DNA of 64,000 bases from Candidatus Bathyarchaeota archaeon (lineage in GTDB: Archaea > Thermoproteota > Bathyarchaeia > Bathyarchaeales > SOJC01). Numbering within the stretch: the stretch's first letter is position 1; the number at the start of each line of letters is the position of its first letter. Of this stretch, positions 51,984 to 61,300 are shown piece after piece. Where the stretch lies: NCBI GenBank assembly GCA_026014805.1, contig JAOZHR010000020.1, forward strand, positions 1 through 64,000. Direction: 5' to 3'. A model generated the notes under the pieces. It was not told the DNA's origin. It ran no database searches and saw only the letters and a list, made by a program, of their open reading frames with translations. A program made the translations under genes and the position numbers.

Positions 51984-52056
51984 CAATTATTTGGAGTTAA
52001 CAGTATTCACAAACTATTTGTTTGAAAAAATGGAAAAAAACTGTAATCATCTTTAA

Positions 52057-52080
52057 ATTTCCAAAGGAAACCAAGGGGTC
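52057..52080 (+). promoter_or_regulatory. ORB element 2 (best match)
   Basis: TTTCCAAAGGAAACCAAGGG at 52058-52077, followed by GTC, matches the ORB pattern T-T-C-C-A-n-n-G-G-A-A-A-C-n-A-A-G-G-G-G with an intact dyad and G-string. Confidence 0.75.
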
Positions 52081-52200
52081 TCTTATTCACACTAGAGTAG
52101 ACAAAAATAACCAAAAAATGCCAGATCAGCCTATAGAAAATCTCATATTAGGCTAAACTTTACTAATGCTTCACAAAATGTGACTATTAATATTTTCACC

Positions 52201-52222
52201 AACCCCTATATTTCCATTGCAA
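52201..52222 (-). promoter_or_regulatory. ORB-like element 3, inverted
   Basis: On the minus strand it reads GCAATGGAAATATAGGGGTT, with the G-G-A-A-A and G-string parts conserved and opposite in direction to element 2. Confidence 0.55.
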
Positions 52223-52399
52223 AACTTAGTGTGTAAATTAATATTGTTGGTTCATATTAGAAATATGGATTTGTTAAGTGAAAGAGTGTATTTGCTAAAA
52301 AATATTTGACCATCAATATTAAATATATTCGGTCGTACTAAACAATCAGAGTATATTTCTTTCAATAAGAAATCATGTTAATATTTTATTTCAAAAGAG

Positions 52400-52423
52400 T
52401 TTCCATAAGAAAGAAAGGGGTGT
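52400..52423 (+). promoter_or_regulatory. ORB-like element 4
   Basis: TTTCCATAAGAAAGAAAGGG (52400-52419), followed by GTGT: the T-T-C-C-A arm and the A-A-G-G-G-G string are kept; the dyad right arm is A-G-A-A-A. Confidence 0.6.
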
Positions 52424-52607
52424 GTGTGCAAGTACCTTTAAACCATTAAGCTTCTTTTTACTTTATATACGCAACAACTTTCTACATCTTACACTTTGCT
52501 TTTTAGTTCTATAGTATACCTCCATTTTTTTGTATGAGAGTGTTTATCTTTTCCAGTTGAAAGCAAGGTTTTACAATTGCATTTGCTGAAGGGAGAAAAC
52601 TATCGTT

Positions 52608-53864
52608 ATGAAAAAAGAAGCAGATATGCTTGATTCTGTCTTTGAACGTTTTCTGAAAACTAACCACTTTTTTAGGGATAGAGATGTACTCCGCCATGAC
52701 TACATCCCAAAAAAACTACCTCACCGTGAAGATCAGATAAGGCACTTAGGCATGATTGTTGCTCCTCTGTTAAAAGCAGAAAGATGTTCCAACATATTTA
52801 TTTATGGAAAAACAGGTACTGGAAAAACTGCTGTCATGAAATATGTGCTAAGCCGGCTTGTGCAAAAGGCTGTAGAATTTGGTGCACCAGTTAGGGCAGC
52901 GTATGTAAATTGCCGCTTAGAAGGAACGGAATATAGGGTGTTTACACGATTATGTGGTTCCTTAAACATCCATGTACCCTTTACTGGACTTGCTGTTGGC
53001 GAAGTTTTTGATCGCTTTAAAAAAGGTCTGGAAACCCAAAATCTCTCACTTATTGTTATATTAGACGAACTTGATGAGTTGATAAAGGCTAGAGGCAACA
53101 TTCTCTTATATCAACTGACGAGGGTAAACGGTGCTCTTTGTAATAGTACCGTCTCTATCATTGGAATATCAAACGATCTACGTTTCAAAGAAATGCTGGA
53201 GCCACGCGTTTTAAGTGCCTTGAGTGAAGAGGAGGTAATGTTTAAACCCTACGATGCTTCCGAACTTCAAGACATTTTATGGCAAAGGGCAAAGTTAGCA
53301 TTCTGCAAGGGTGTTTTACTAGAAGGTGCTGTGAGCCTTTGTGCCGCTTTGGCTGCTGCGGAACATGGGGATGCAAGGCGCGCACTCGACTTGCTCCGTG
53401 TGGCAGGCGAAGTAGCGGAGAGGGAGAATGCAAAGATAATAGCCGAAGACCATGTTAGAGAAGCCGAGAAGCGAATTGAGCGTAATAGAGTAATTGATGC
53501 ATTAACAAATTTGACACTGCACTCAAAATTCGTTCTCTACAGCGTATACCTCCTCGGAAAAGCAAACATTTACTCCGCCATTACTGGCGACATATATGAA
53601 ATATATACTGAACTGTGTAAGGAAATCGGAGTTTCTCCACTGACACAGAGAAGAGTAAGTGGGCTTGTAAGTGAGCTAGATTCAATTGGGTTACTAAATT
53701 CAAGGGTCATAAGTAGAGGTCGTTATGGTCGGACAAAAAAAATTAGTCTCGCAATACCGCGAAGCCCCTTAAAGAAAGTGTATATAGACGATGCCCACTT
53801 AGGACAGTTAACTGATTTCACACCGAAGTGTTTGATACTGAAATTTGGCAAAACTAAGCATTAA
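52608..53864 (+). CDS. orc1: Orc1/Cdc6 replication initiator
   Basis: An AAA+ origin-binding protein that loads MCM. Walker A is FIYGKTGTGKTAVMKY and Walker B LIVILDELDELIKA; sensor 1 is VSIIGISNDLRF. The arginine-containing sensor 2 stretch is in EHGDARRALDLLRVAGE, and a C-terminal winged helix (LTQRRVSGLVSELDSIGLLN) binds ORBs. Length 418 is normal. It lies beside the putative origin and convergent, with 11 bp overlap, with the PolD small subunit gene. Confidence 0.96.
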   Translation: MKKEADMLDSVFERFLKTNHFFRDRDVLRHDYIPKKLPHREDQIRHLGMIVAPLLKAERCSNIFIYGKTGTGKTAVMKYVLSRLVQKAVEFGAPVRAAYVNCRLEGTEYRVFTRLCGSLNIHVPFTGLAVGEVFDRFKKGLETQNLSLIVILDELDELIKARGNILLYQLTRVNGALCNSTVSIIGISNDLRFKEMLEPRVLSALSEEEVMFKPYDASELQDILWQRAKLAFCKGVLLEGAVSLCAALAAAEHGDARRALDLLRVAGEVAERENAKIIAEDHVREAEKRIERNRVIDALTNLTLHSKFVLYSVYLLGKANIYSAITGDIYEIYTELCKEIGVSPLTQRRVSGLVSELDSIGLLNSRVISRGRYGRTKKISLAIPRSPLKKVYIDDAHLGQLTDFTPKCLILKFGKTKH

Positions 53865-55410
53865 AGTCCACAGGTAAAACAGCAAGGGTCTGAAGATCTA
53901 CAACAGGGATAATACCCGGTGTGGGTTCTAAACCCAAACTTCTCTGATAACCAGTTTGCTTTTGCCAAGCACCAGAATTAACCATAAGAGTTCCTCTATA
54001 AAATTCATGTTTCATAACGTGTACATGACCTGTATGGAAAACATCTGGAACACTTTCTATTACAAGAAAGTCTCGCTTCTCCGGCGCGATTGAGGTGCGC
54101 TGACCGTATGTAGGCGCCAAATGTCGACCTTTCAATAACAAGCGCATAGCTCTCTCCGGAGAATGAAAATCCATATCCGCCGCTGTAGCCAAGACATCGT
54201 CTAGACTTCGTCCATGATAAATGAGAAATTCTACTCCATGAATGCTTACAGTTGCTGGGTTGCCTAGTGATAATATATTCCGCGTCTCATAAAGGGGCTC
54301 TCCATACCTCTTAGGGATGGCCGGTTGTGGCAATGCCTTCCTCGCGGCGTCGTGGTTTCCAGGAATGATTATCAGCTCTATGTAGTCTGGGATCTGCTCG
54401 ATGAATTTTGCCGCCAGTCTATATTGCTTGAAGACATCTCGTTCGGCTAGGTCTTTTATTTGGTTTGGATAGACACCTACACCATCCACGATATCACCTG
54501 CGATAATGATGTACTTGACGCGGCTAGCGACTTCTCTTAAGTTCTTATCTCCGTATTTTCCATTGAGCCACAACACAAAACGATTAAATTCCTCTCTCAT
54601 GAACTCTTTGCTTCCCACATGAAGATCGGATATAAGGGCTACATGGACAGCTTCTTTAGCTTTATGCGGTTTCTTTTGAGGAATATCTGGGAAAAAGAGT
54701 TCTTCGACAATTAGCAAGTTCTTTCTGCTTTTCAATAAGCTTAGGCATACAACTTGATCAAGTAGTAGCGACTTTGCCTTCTCAAAAAGTTCCTTAGATG
54801 CATTTCGGGGAATGAGCACTGTAGCGTTGGTTTCTAGGTCTTCGATTTTTAAGAAAACTCCGTATTTTGATTCACGCTTCTCTGAAACTATACAAAATAT
54901 CTTGACTCTTGAATTAGATGCCGCTCGGAACGCCTCTTTTATTGATGCAGCATTCTTAGAATCCATTCGTTGTCGCAGCAGTTTTCTTATTCGCTTAAAC
55001 CGATCCTGAAAGTATTCAAGATATTCATTAATTGAACCAGTTGAACATATTTTGTCGGTTGGATCCTCTAATACTTTTATGTCTTTATCCACATCCTTTG
55101 CGTTTGGGTAGAAGGGTCTTTTGGATTTTCCTGTTGCTATAGAAGGTTCCTGCAGGGCGGAGACAGCAAGTGTTTTTGTTTCTTCCGTATCTGGAAAGGT
55201 TTCTTTTGCTGTTTCTTCAAGAAGATTCTTGCTTATAAAAAGCGGTCTTTCATCGAGTCTTTCCAATTTTTCCAGAGTCATTTCAATGAGCTTTACTGGA
55301 TCCTCTGTTTTTGATATTGTAGTGAGAAGGTTGAAAGCTTCTTTGTTGAGGTGATAGCCTGCTGTGAGGGAAAATGAGATTGCTTGCTGAACTTTCTTTT
55401 GCTTATTCAA
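53854..55410 (-). CDS. polB: DNA polymerase D small subunit (DP1)
   Basis: The 3'-5' exonuclease/regulatory subunit of archaeal PolD. The calcineurin-like phosphoesterase domain has all metal motifs: ALISDLHVGSKEFM, IIAGDIVDGVGVYP, IIPGNHDAARKALPQPAIP and VFHTGHVHVMKH. It is preceded by an OB fold (KIFCIVSEKRESKYGVFLKI) and a helical N terminus. Length 518 is typical. Pairing with orc1 is conserved in other PolD archaea. The large subunit is at 58381. Confidence 0.95.
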   Translation of the reverse strand: MNKQKKVQQAISFSLTAGYHLNKEAFNLLTTISKTEDPVKLIEMTLEKLERLDERPLFISKNLLEETAKETFPDTEETKTLAVSALQEPSIATGKSKRPFYPNAKDVDKDIKVLEDPTDKICSTGSINEYLEYFQDRFKRIRKLLRQRMDSKNAASIKEAFRAASNSRVKIFCIVSEKRESKYGVFLKIEDLETNATVLIPRNASKELFEKAKSLLLDQVVCLSLLKSRKNLLIVEELFFPDIPQKKPHKAKEAVHVALISDLHVGSKEFMREEFNRFVLWLNGKYGDKNLREVASRVKYIIIAGDIVDGVGVYPNQIKDLAERDVFKQYRLAAKFIEQIPDYIELIIIPGNHDAARKALPQPAIPKRYGEPLYETRNILSLGNPATVSIHGVEFLIYHGRSLDDVLATAADMDFHSPERAMRLLLKGRHLAPTYGQRTSIAPEKRDFLVIESVPDVFHTGHVHVMKHEFYRGTLMVNSGAWQKQTGYQRSLGLEPTPGIIPVVDLQTLAVLPVDFNA

Positions 55411-55487
55411 TTTTAAGCTGTCTCCAATTGTTTCTTTTCGGTATCACTATGACCTTCCCTTTTATCACCTATTTTTCTTGCCTTTCC

Positions 55488-55995
55488 TTATGAATAGAGG
55501 CAGGCTATTAGGATAGCAGTTATAGCGTCAATTTTATGCGGTGTCACAGTTCGTATTTCGAGATCTCCCTTTAAACCTATTTGTTTCAGAAAAGTTCATG
55601 TCTTTTGCCAATCTTTAGTTGGCAGGCCAAGAGCTTCACTGGCGGATGCAGGATGAACCTCAACGACGTCTAATCTGTTGGCTCTCAGCTTATGCGTTAG
55701 AGGAGTGGCACGCTTAGTAAGGCTCTTCATTGAACACATAAGTGATGGAAAGACGGAGTAACCCTGTTTCAATAGGTCTCTATTTGCTTTGCGCATTGTC
55801 CCGGTTTTTGGCGTTGTTAGAGACGCGTCTATTGCAGTAATACATGATTTGCGATTAACTGTTTAGTTTATTATCTCCTTATCTTGATGTACGTAACGCG
55901 TGGAAGCCCACCCGTTCTTCCAATACGCTACCCAGTCGGGTTTTTTCTAACACTGCCAAATCTATACCTATTATAACTTCCTTTCCAACTTCCAT
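55488..55995 (-). pseudogene. Decayed DUF429 (RNase H-like) gene
   Basis: Fragments of one DUF429-type predicted nuclease lie in order: E-V-I-I-G-I-D-L-A-V-L-E-K at the start, then ITAIDASLTTPKTGTMRKAN and RDLLKQGYSVFPSLMCSMKS, then VVEVHPASASEALGLPTKDW. After an in-frame TGA follows KQIGLKGDLEIRTVTPHKID before the final TAA. At least one frameshift and several stops separate the parts. Nothing else is seen in 55411-56063. Confidence 0.75.
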
Positions 55996-56063
55996 TTTTG
56001 CCACCTATAATTATATATCACTCACTTGTTTTAGACTTCTAATGGACGGTTTGAGGCAGTAAC

Positions 56064-57041
56064 ATGGAGCTTCGTAAGGTTCAACGTACCAATAGTGGGA
56101 CTTTTTTTGTTTCTCTACCTAAAGATTGGGCGGAACGCGTTGGGCTAGACAAAGGAATGGTTCTAGCAGTTTTGGAGACTAGTGACGGACGTTTATGCCT
56201 TGATCCACAATATGACGCCGAGCGCAAGCCTTTAAGCGTTACAATAAAGCCAACACCCTATTTGGACAGAGAAATCGTGGGCAAGTATTTGCTTGGTTAC
56301 GATGTGATTCGTGTTGAGGTCAAAAACCGCATTTCACCCCATGAAAGAGCATTAATCAAACATGCTTCTAGGCGTCTTGTGGGGTTGGAGATTGTGGAGG
56401 AAGATTACGCGCGCATCGTTTTGCAATGCTTATTGGAACCCGCCGCGTTTCCACCTGAGAAGATTCTGAGACGTGAGTATAACATTGCCGCTGGCATGCA
56501 CCGAGATGCTGTGAGTGCCTTTCTGGAAGGCGACGTACATCTAGCCAAGAATGTGATCGCTCGTGACGATGAAGTGAATAGGCTTTATTTCCTTCTTGTG
56601 AGAATTTTGCGAACCATAATTCAAAACCCAAATTTAGGCGAGAAATTGGAAATTCGTTCCATTGACTGTCTTGATTGTCGAATGTGTGCAAGTTTAGTTG
56701 AAACAATAGGCGACAGAGCTGTAGAAATTGCCTGTAAAGCCTTATTGTTAAAAGCCTTGAAAATCTCCAAGGAGGTTTCAAAATTGATGAACAAGTTTCA
56801 TTCTATGGTTTTTAAGGCTCAAGAGAAGGCTTTGAAAGCATTTTTCGGGCACACTGTTGTTTTGGCAGAGGAAGTACGCAATGAAAGGGCAAAGATGGAA
56901 AGCATGCTCCATGACATAGAAGCAGCAATGAAACAATCCGAAGAAGTTGTACCTCTTATTTTAGCCGTGGCGTCTTCGATGTATCGAATTTTTGGGCACT
57001 GCGTAGATATTGCGGATTTGGTGATGCCGAAAGAGCTGTAA
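56064..57041 (+). CDS. PhoU-like regulator with AbrB-type N-terminal domain
   Basis: The N-terminal SpoVT/AbrB swapped-hairpin DNA-binding domain (RKVQRTNSGTFFVSLPKDWA) is followed by two PhoU helical bundles (about 125-215 and 220-320, with ETIGDRAVEIACKALLLKAL and YRIFGHCVDIADLVMP). This archaeal combination is annotated as phosphate uptake regulator, controlling or sensing phosphate transport, but no pst genes are here. One GCGACGTACATC copy falls inside the gene (56530-56541). Confidence 0.87.
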   Translation: MELRKVQRTNSGTFFVSLPKDWAERVGLDKGMVLAVLETSDGRLCLDPQYDAERKPLSVTIKPTPYLDREIVGKYLLGYDVIRVEVKNRISPHERALIKHASRRLVGLEIVEEDYARIVLQCLLEPAAFPPEKILRREYNIAAGMHRDAVSAFLEGDVHLAKNVIARDDEVNRLYFLLVRILRTIIQNPNLGEKLEIRSIDCLDCRMCASLVETIGDRAVEIACKALLLKALKISKEVSKLMNKFHSMVFKAQEKALKAFFGHTVVLAEEVRNERAKMESMLHDIEAAMKQSEEVVPLILAVASSMYRIFGHCVDIADLVMPKEL

Positions 57042-57176
57042 GGGTATGACAACGTATCAGAGCTTTCTATTCTAGCGCTAAACAATTGGTTGAGAGACTA
57101 AAAGAATGTGGAGAACCTTTTGGGTAAGTATTTAAGGAATGATAACGTAGAAGCTAAAGAACAGGGGCTTGAAGAC

Positions 57177-57437
57177 ATGGGGAGAAGGCGGAGGAAAGTT
57201 GTTCGCATTCCTAAGAAGCGTCTGCCACAAGTTTTTCTCTGCCCTCGATGTGGGAAAGAAGCTATACGAGTACAACTTATAAAAGACGATAAAAAGGCCG
57301 TGGTGCGTTGTGGCGGTTGTGACCTAACAGACGATTTATCAATTAAGCAGCCTTATAAAGAAATTGATGTTTATTGCAGATTTACCGACAAATACTACAG
57401 TATGAGGAAGGCTTCAAAAACTACAGCAACCGCATAG
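57177..57437 (+). CDS. Elf1-like zinc-ribbon transcription elongation factor
   Basis: Archaeal Elf1 homologue: a basic N terminus ([20 protein letters not shown]) followed by a zinc ribbon with [13 protein letters not shown] and [13 protein letters not shown], then a C-terminal Y-C-R-F-T-D-K-Y-Y. It binds RNA polymerase during elongation in eukaryotes. A GTG at 57108 would add 23 residues; 57177 matches the family start. It is 12 bp before GGGPS. Confidence 0.85.
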   Translation: MGRRRRKVVRIPKKRLPQVFLCPRCGKEAIRVQLIKDDKKAVVRCGGCDLTDDLSIKQPYKEIDVYCRFTDKYYSMRKASKTTATA

Positions 57438-57449
57438 GAAGGACTTCGC

Positions 57450-58202
57450 ATGGTCGGCCCTGTAGAAAATTATCTTCTTAAGCGTATTCAAGAAGAAGGT
57501 GCAGTTCATCTTACTTTGATTGACCCAGAAAAAGTTACAGTCTCTTCTGCTTCTCAACTAGCTAAAAGAGTAGAGGTATACAAAACAACAGCCATTATGG
57601 TAGGCGGCTCCACCTCCACTTCTACAACTCATCTAAACAGCATCATAAAGGCGATAAAACGTACAGTAAAAATTCCCATAATCTTGTTTCCAAACAATAT
57701 AACCGGAATCAGCAAATATGCAGATGCAATCTGGTTCATGTCTCTTCTAAACTCCGTTGATCCTTATTTTCTTATGGGCGCTCAAGTTTTAGGCGCTCCT
57801 ATGGTTAAAAAATACGGTTTAGAACCTCTTCCGCTTGGCTATATTATTGTAGGCGAAGGTGGTACCGCTGGAATTGTAGGAAGAGCCATTCCCATTCCCT
57901 ACACGAAACCAGAGCTTGCCGCAGTACATGCGTTGGCGGCACAATATTTTGGCATGAGGTTTGTTTATTTGGAAGCGGGATCTGGAGCAAGCCAACCAGT
58001 TCCGTCGGTCATGATAAAGACTGTAAAACACGCCATTAGCGCTCCTTTAATTGTTGGAGGCGGAATTCGCGATAGTGGGCAGGCTAAAACTGCTGTTGCG
58101 GCCGGTGCAGACATAGTTGTGACTGGAAACATCACCGAAGAAATAGGCGCTAGAAGTATGTTTAAAAAACTCGTGACAACTGTCAAGAAGAACGTGGTTT
58201 AG
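57450..58202 (+). CDS. Geranylgeranylglyceryl phosphate synthase
   Basis: A TIM-barrel enzyme forming the first ether bond of archaeal membrane lipids from glycerol-1-phosphate and GGPP. LTLIDPEKVTVSSASQLAKR, IMVGGSTSTSTTHLNS, IILFPNNITGISKYADAIWF and PLIVGGGIRDSGQAKTAVAA form the conserved barrel ends. Length 250 is normal. Cotranscribed with Elf1 and probably with the following small gene and PolD large subunit. Confidence 0.95.
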   Translation: MVGPVENYLLKRIQEEGAVHLTLIDPEKVTVSSASQLAKRVEVYKTTAIMVGGSTSTSTTHLNSIIKAIKRTVKIPIILFPNNITGISKYADAIWFMSLLNSVDPYFLMGAQVLGAPMVKKYGLEPLPLGYIIVGEGGTAGIVGRAIPIPYTKPELAAVHALAAQYFGMRFVYLEAGSGASQPVPSVMIKTVKHAISAPLIVGGGIRDSGQAKTAVAAGADIVVTGNITEEIGARSMFKKLVTTVKKNVV

Positions 58203-58237
58203 ACAACATCTACGTTGAACAATTTCAACCTATAACG

Positions 58238-58384
58238 ATGCTGGGTAAAATAAACAAGTTGCTGTCCATAAATACAATAGCACTACCCACATTATTGGCA
58301 CTTTTAACCTTCTTCGTGTCAGAAAACCCAAAATACGCCTCTACAATTGCAGTTACTGGGCGAGCTTTTTGGGCGTCAAGATGA
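58238..58384 (+). CDS. 48-residue single-helix membrane protein coupled to polC
   Basis: ATG 58238 to TGA 58382-58384. One hydrophobic segment (TIALPTLLALLTFFVS) lies between a Lys-containing N terminus and a polar C terminus (TIAVTGRAFWASR). Its last codons overlap the polC start (ATGA), implying translational coupling. Family not recognised. Confidence 0.5.
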   Translation: MLGKINKLLSINTIALPTLLALLTFFVSENPKYASTIAVTGRAFWASR

Positions 58385-61300
58385 GCAAGGAATATCAGCG
58401 ATACGCGTTTTCAATTGAAAATGAACTGCAGAGACTTTATGAAATCGCCAGAAAAGCGCGAGAAAAAGGGTTAGACCCTGCACTGAAACCTGAATCCGAA
58501 ATTGCGAAAGACCTTGCGGAGCTTGTGGAAGGTTTGGTGGGCCCTACAGGGGTTGCAGAGAGCATAAGGGAACTAAGCGAAAAGCTTCCTCGCGAAGAGC
58601 TTGCTTTTAAAATTGCCGAAGAAATTGTCTATGGTAAGTTTGGCCACATGGACACTCAGACCGCTGCAGAGCAAGCCGTTCGCACATCTCTTGCCATTCT
58701 GACAGAAGGCATAACAGCAGCTCCTTTGCAGGGAGTTGCAAAGGTATCCATAAAAACTAACCTCGACCAAACAAAGTATTTGGCTATATATTATGCAGGT
58801 CCAATTCGTTCGGCTGGGGGCACAGATCAGGCATTAACACTTGTGATCGGCGACTTTGTACGTCGTCTTCTTGGCTTGGACCGTTACAAGCCTACGGAGG
58901 AAGAAATAAATCGGTTTATTGAAGAGATGCGGCTATATGAGCGAAGTGTAGGTCGATTTCAATATCACGTCGCTGATGAGCGACTTCGGATGGCTCTAGA
59001 GTCAATACCCGTCGAGGTAACGGGCACCGAATCTGACCCTGTTGAGGTGCAGTCTTTCCGCAATTTGCCTAGAATAGAGACAAATCATGTTCGTGGGGGT
59101 GCTCTGCGTGTAGTAAACGACGGTGTTATAGGTCGAGCAGCAAAGGTCTTCATCATTATTAAAAAATTAGGCATTGAGGGTTGGGATTGGCTGAAACACA
59201 CAGGCGAAACGAGGGGAACTCAGGAAAAGAAAAAGACTGCTGGTTTTATGGAAGACATAATTGCGGGGCGTCCCGTTTTTTCGTTTCCTTCACAACCAGG
59301 TGGGTTTCGCCTTCGCTATGGGCGGTCAAGAAACACTGGTTTGGCCGCTGTTGGAGTACACCCCTTGACAATGTTGGTTCTAAACCAATTCCTTGCTGGA
59401 GGCACACAGATTCGTATGGAATTGCCAGGTAAGGGTGGGATAGTTATGCCTGTGGACACTATTGAGCCACCTATAGTATTGTTAAAAGACGGCTCAGTAA
59501 CTCGCGTTTCAAGACAAAACTTCGAGCAAATAAAAAACAAGGTTGATAAGATTCTTTTTCTGGGTGACCTACTCGTTAGCTTTGGAGACTTCTTGTATAA
59601 CAACAAAAAGCTTTGCCCTTCAGGGTATACAGAGGAATGGTGGAAGGGTGAGTTGGAATTAGTGATAACGCAGCATTTTAAAGGTGATTTTGAGAAAGCA
59701 GCAACATCTACACATGTCTCGGCGCAACGTTTAGAAACATTCCTTTCACACCCCTTCCACAACAAACCAAATGCGGAAGAAGCTATTGCGATAGCTAAAA
59801 ACCTCGATGTTCCGCTTCATCCAAATTATAGTTTCTTCTGGTCGAACATAGCAACCGAGGAATTACACGAACTGCGCCAATGGCTGCTCAATTCTCAGGT
59901 TCAAAGAGAGAACGAGCAAATTTCCCGAATAACTAATGAATTGAACACTACAGTGAAGAGCGTACTAGAGCGTTTATGCCTTCCTCACCGAGTTGTTAAA
60001 AATCAAATAATCATTGAAGGCAATGAAGCTTTCACCTTGGCTACTTGTCTTGGCTTTGATTCACCAACAGCTAAATTTGACACCGCCATTTCTTCTTTCG
60101 AGGCTTTAAAGAATCTTTCCGGTATTACTGTTCGAGCAAAAATACGTACCACCATAGGGGCACGTATGGGTAGACCCGAGAAAGCAAAAAGACGAGAAAT
60201 GAAGCCTCGCGTCCATCTTCTCTTCCCTGTAGGACTAGCTGGAGGGTCGCAACGTGATTTAATTATAGCAGCTCAAAAGGGGCCAGTTCGTGTAGACTTG
60301 GTAAAGCGACGATGCCCAAGCTGCCGAGAACAGACTCTGAGAACCAAATGTCCTTCATGTCACGTTAAAACAGTTCTTGAGAAAACTTGTCCCCGATGCG
60401 GTATAAAAGCTGATAAAGATGTTTGCCCGACCTGCAAAATTCCTACTAGCGGCTTTGAACGGCAAACGCTTGACTTGAAACCCCTGATTAGAGATTCTTG
60501 CCGCCAGTTGGCTGTCAATCAGCCAGAGATTATTAAAGGAGTTAAAGGCTTGTCAAACGAGCACAAGGTTGCTGAAATTTTTGAGAAGGGTATTCTTCGC
60601 GCTAGGGGAGACCTGTCTGTTTATAAAGATGGGACAATACGGTTTGACGCTACAAATGCTCCACTAACTCATTTCAAACCTGTTGAAGTCAGAGTTTCAG
60701 TGGAGAAACTTAAACAGTTAGGATACGCTTTGGATTTCCAAGGCAGCCCTCTAACCAGTGAAGAGCAAATTTGCGAATTGAAGGTGCAAGATGTTGTCAT
60801 CCCGCGAAAGAGCGCAACATATTTTGTTCGTGTGGCGAACTTTCTTGACCAACTTCTCGAAAAAGTCTACAAACTTCCAAAACATTACAACGTGAAACAA
60901 GCTGAAGACTTGGTAGGTCATCTTTTGGTTGGTTTGGCTCCCCACACTTCTGTCGGCATTTTAGGTCGTATCATAGGATTCACCGACCTTGACGTCTGCT
61001 ACGCTCATCCCTTGTGGCATTCTGCAAAGCGGCGTGATTGTGATGGAGATGAAGACGCTTTGATGCTTGCTCTTGATACTTTGTTGAACTTTTCAAGGTC
61101 ATATCTGCCTTCTAAAATAGGCGGCATAATGGACGCGCCTCTTTTCATAATTCCAGTTATTAATCCGATGGAGGTGCAGCGCCAAGCGCACGAGTTTGAA
61201 ATTGTCGATCATTATCCTTTGGAATTTTACGCGAAAACGTTAGAAAATGTTGCTCCTTGGAAAGTGACGAACCTAGTTGATTTGGTTGCCCACAAGTTGG

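Larger units (their letters stand above)
51864..52607. other. Probable replication origin (oriC) upstream of orc1
   Basis: About 740 bp without genes, strongly AT rich, between the divergent winged-helix gene and orc1/cdc6. It contains four sequences resembling archaeal origin recognition boxes, described separately, around AT-rich stretches (for example 52226-52400) suitable for unwinding. Position next to orc1 is the standard archaeal origin arrangement. Confidence 0.78.
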
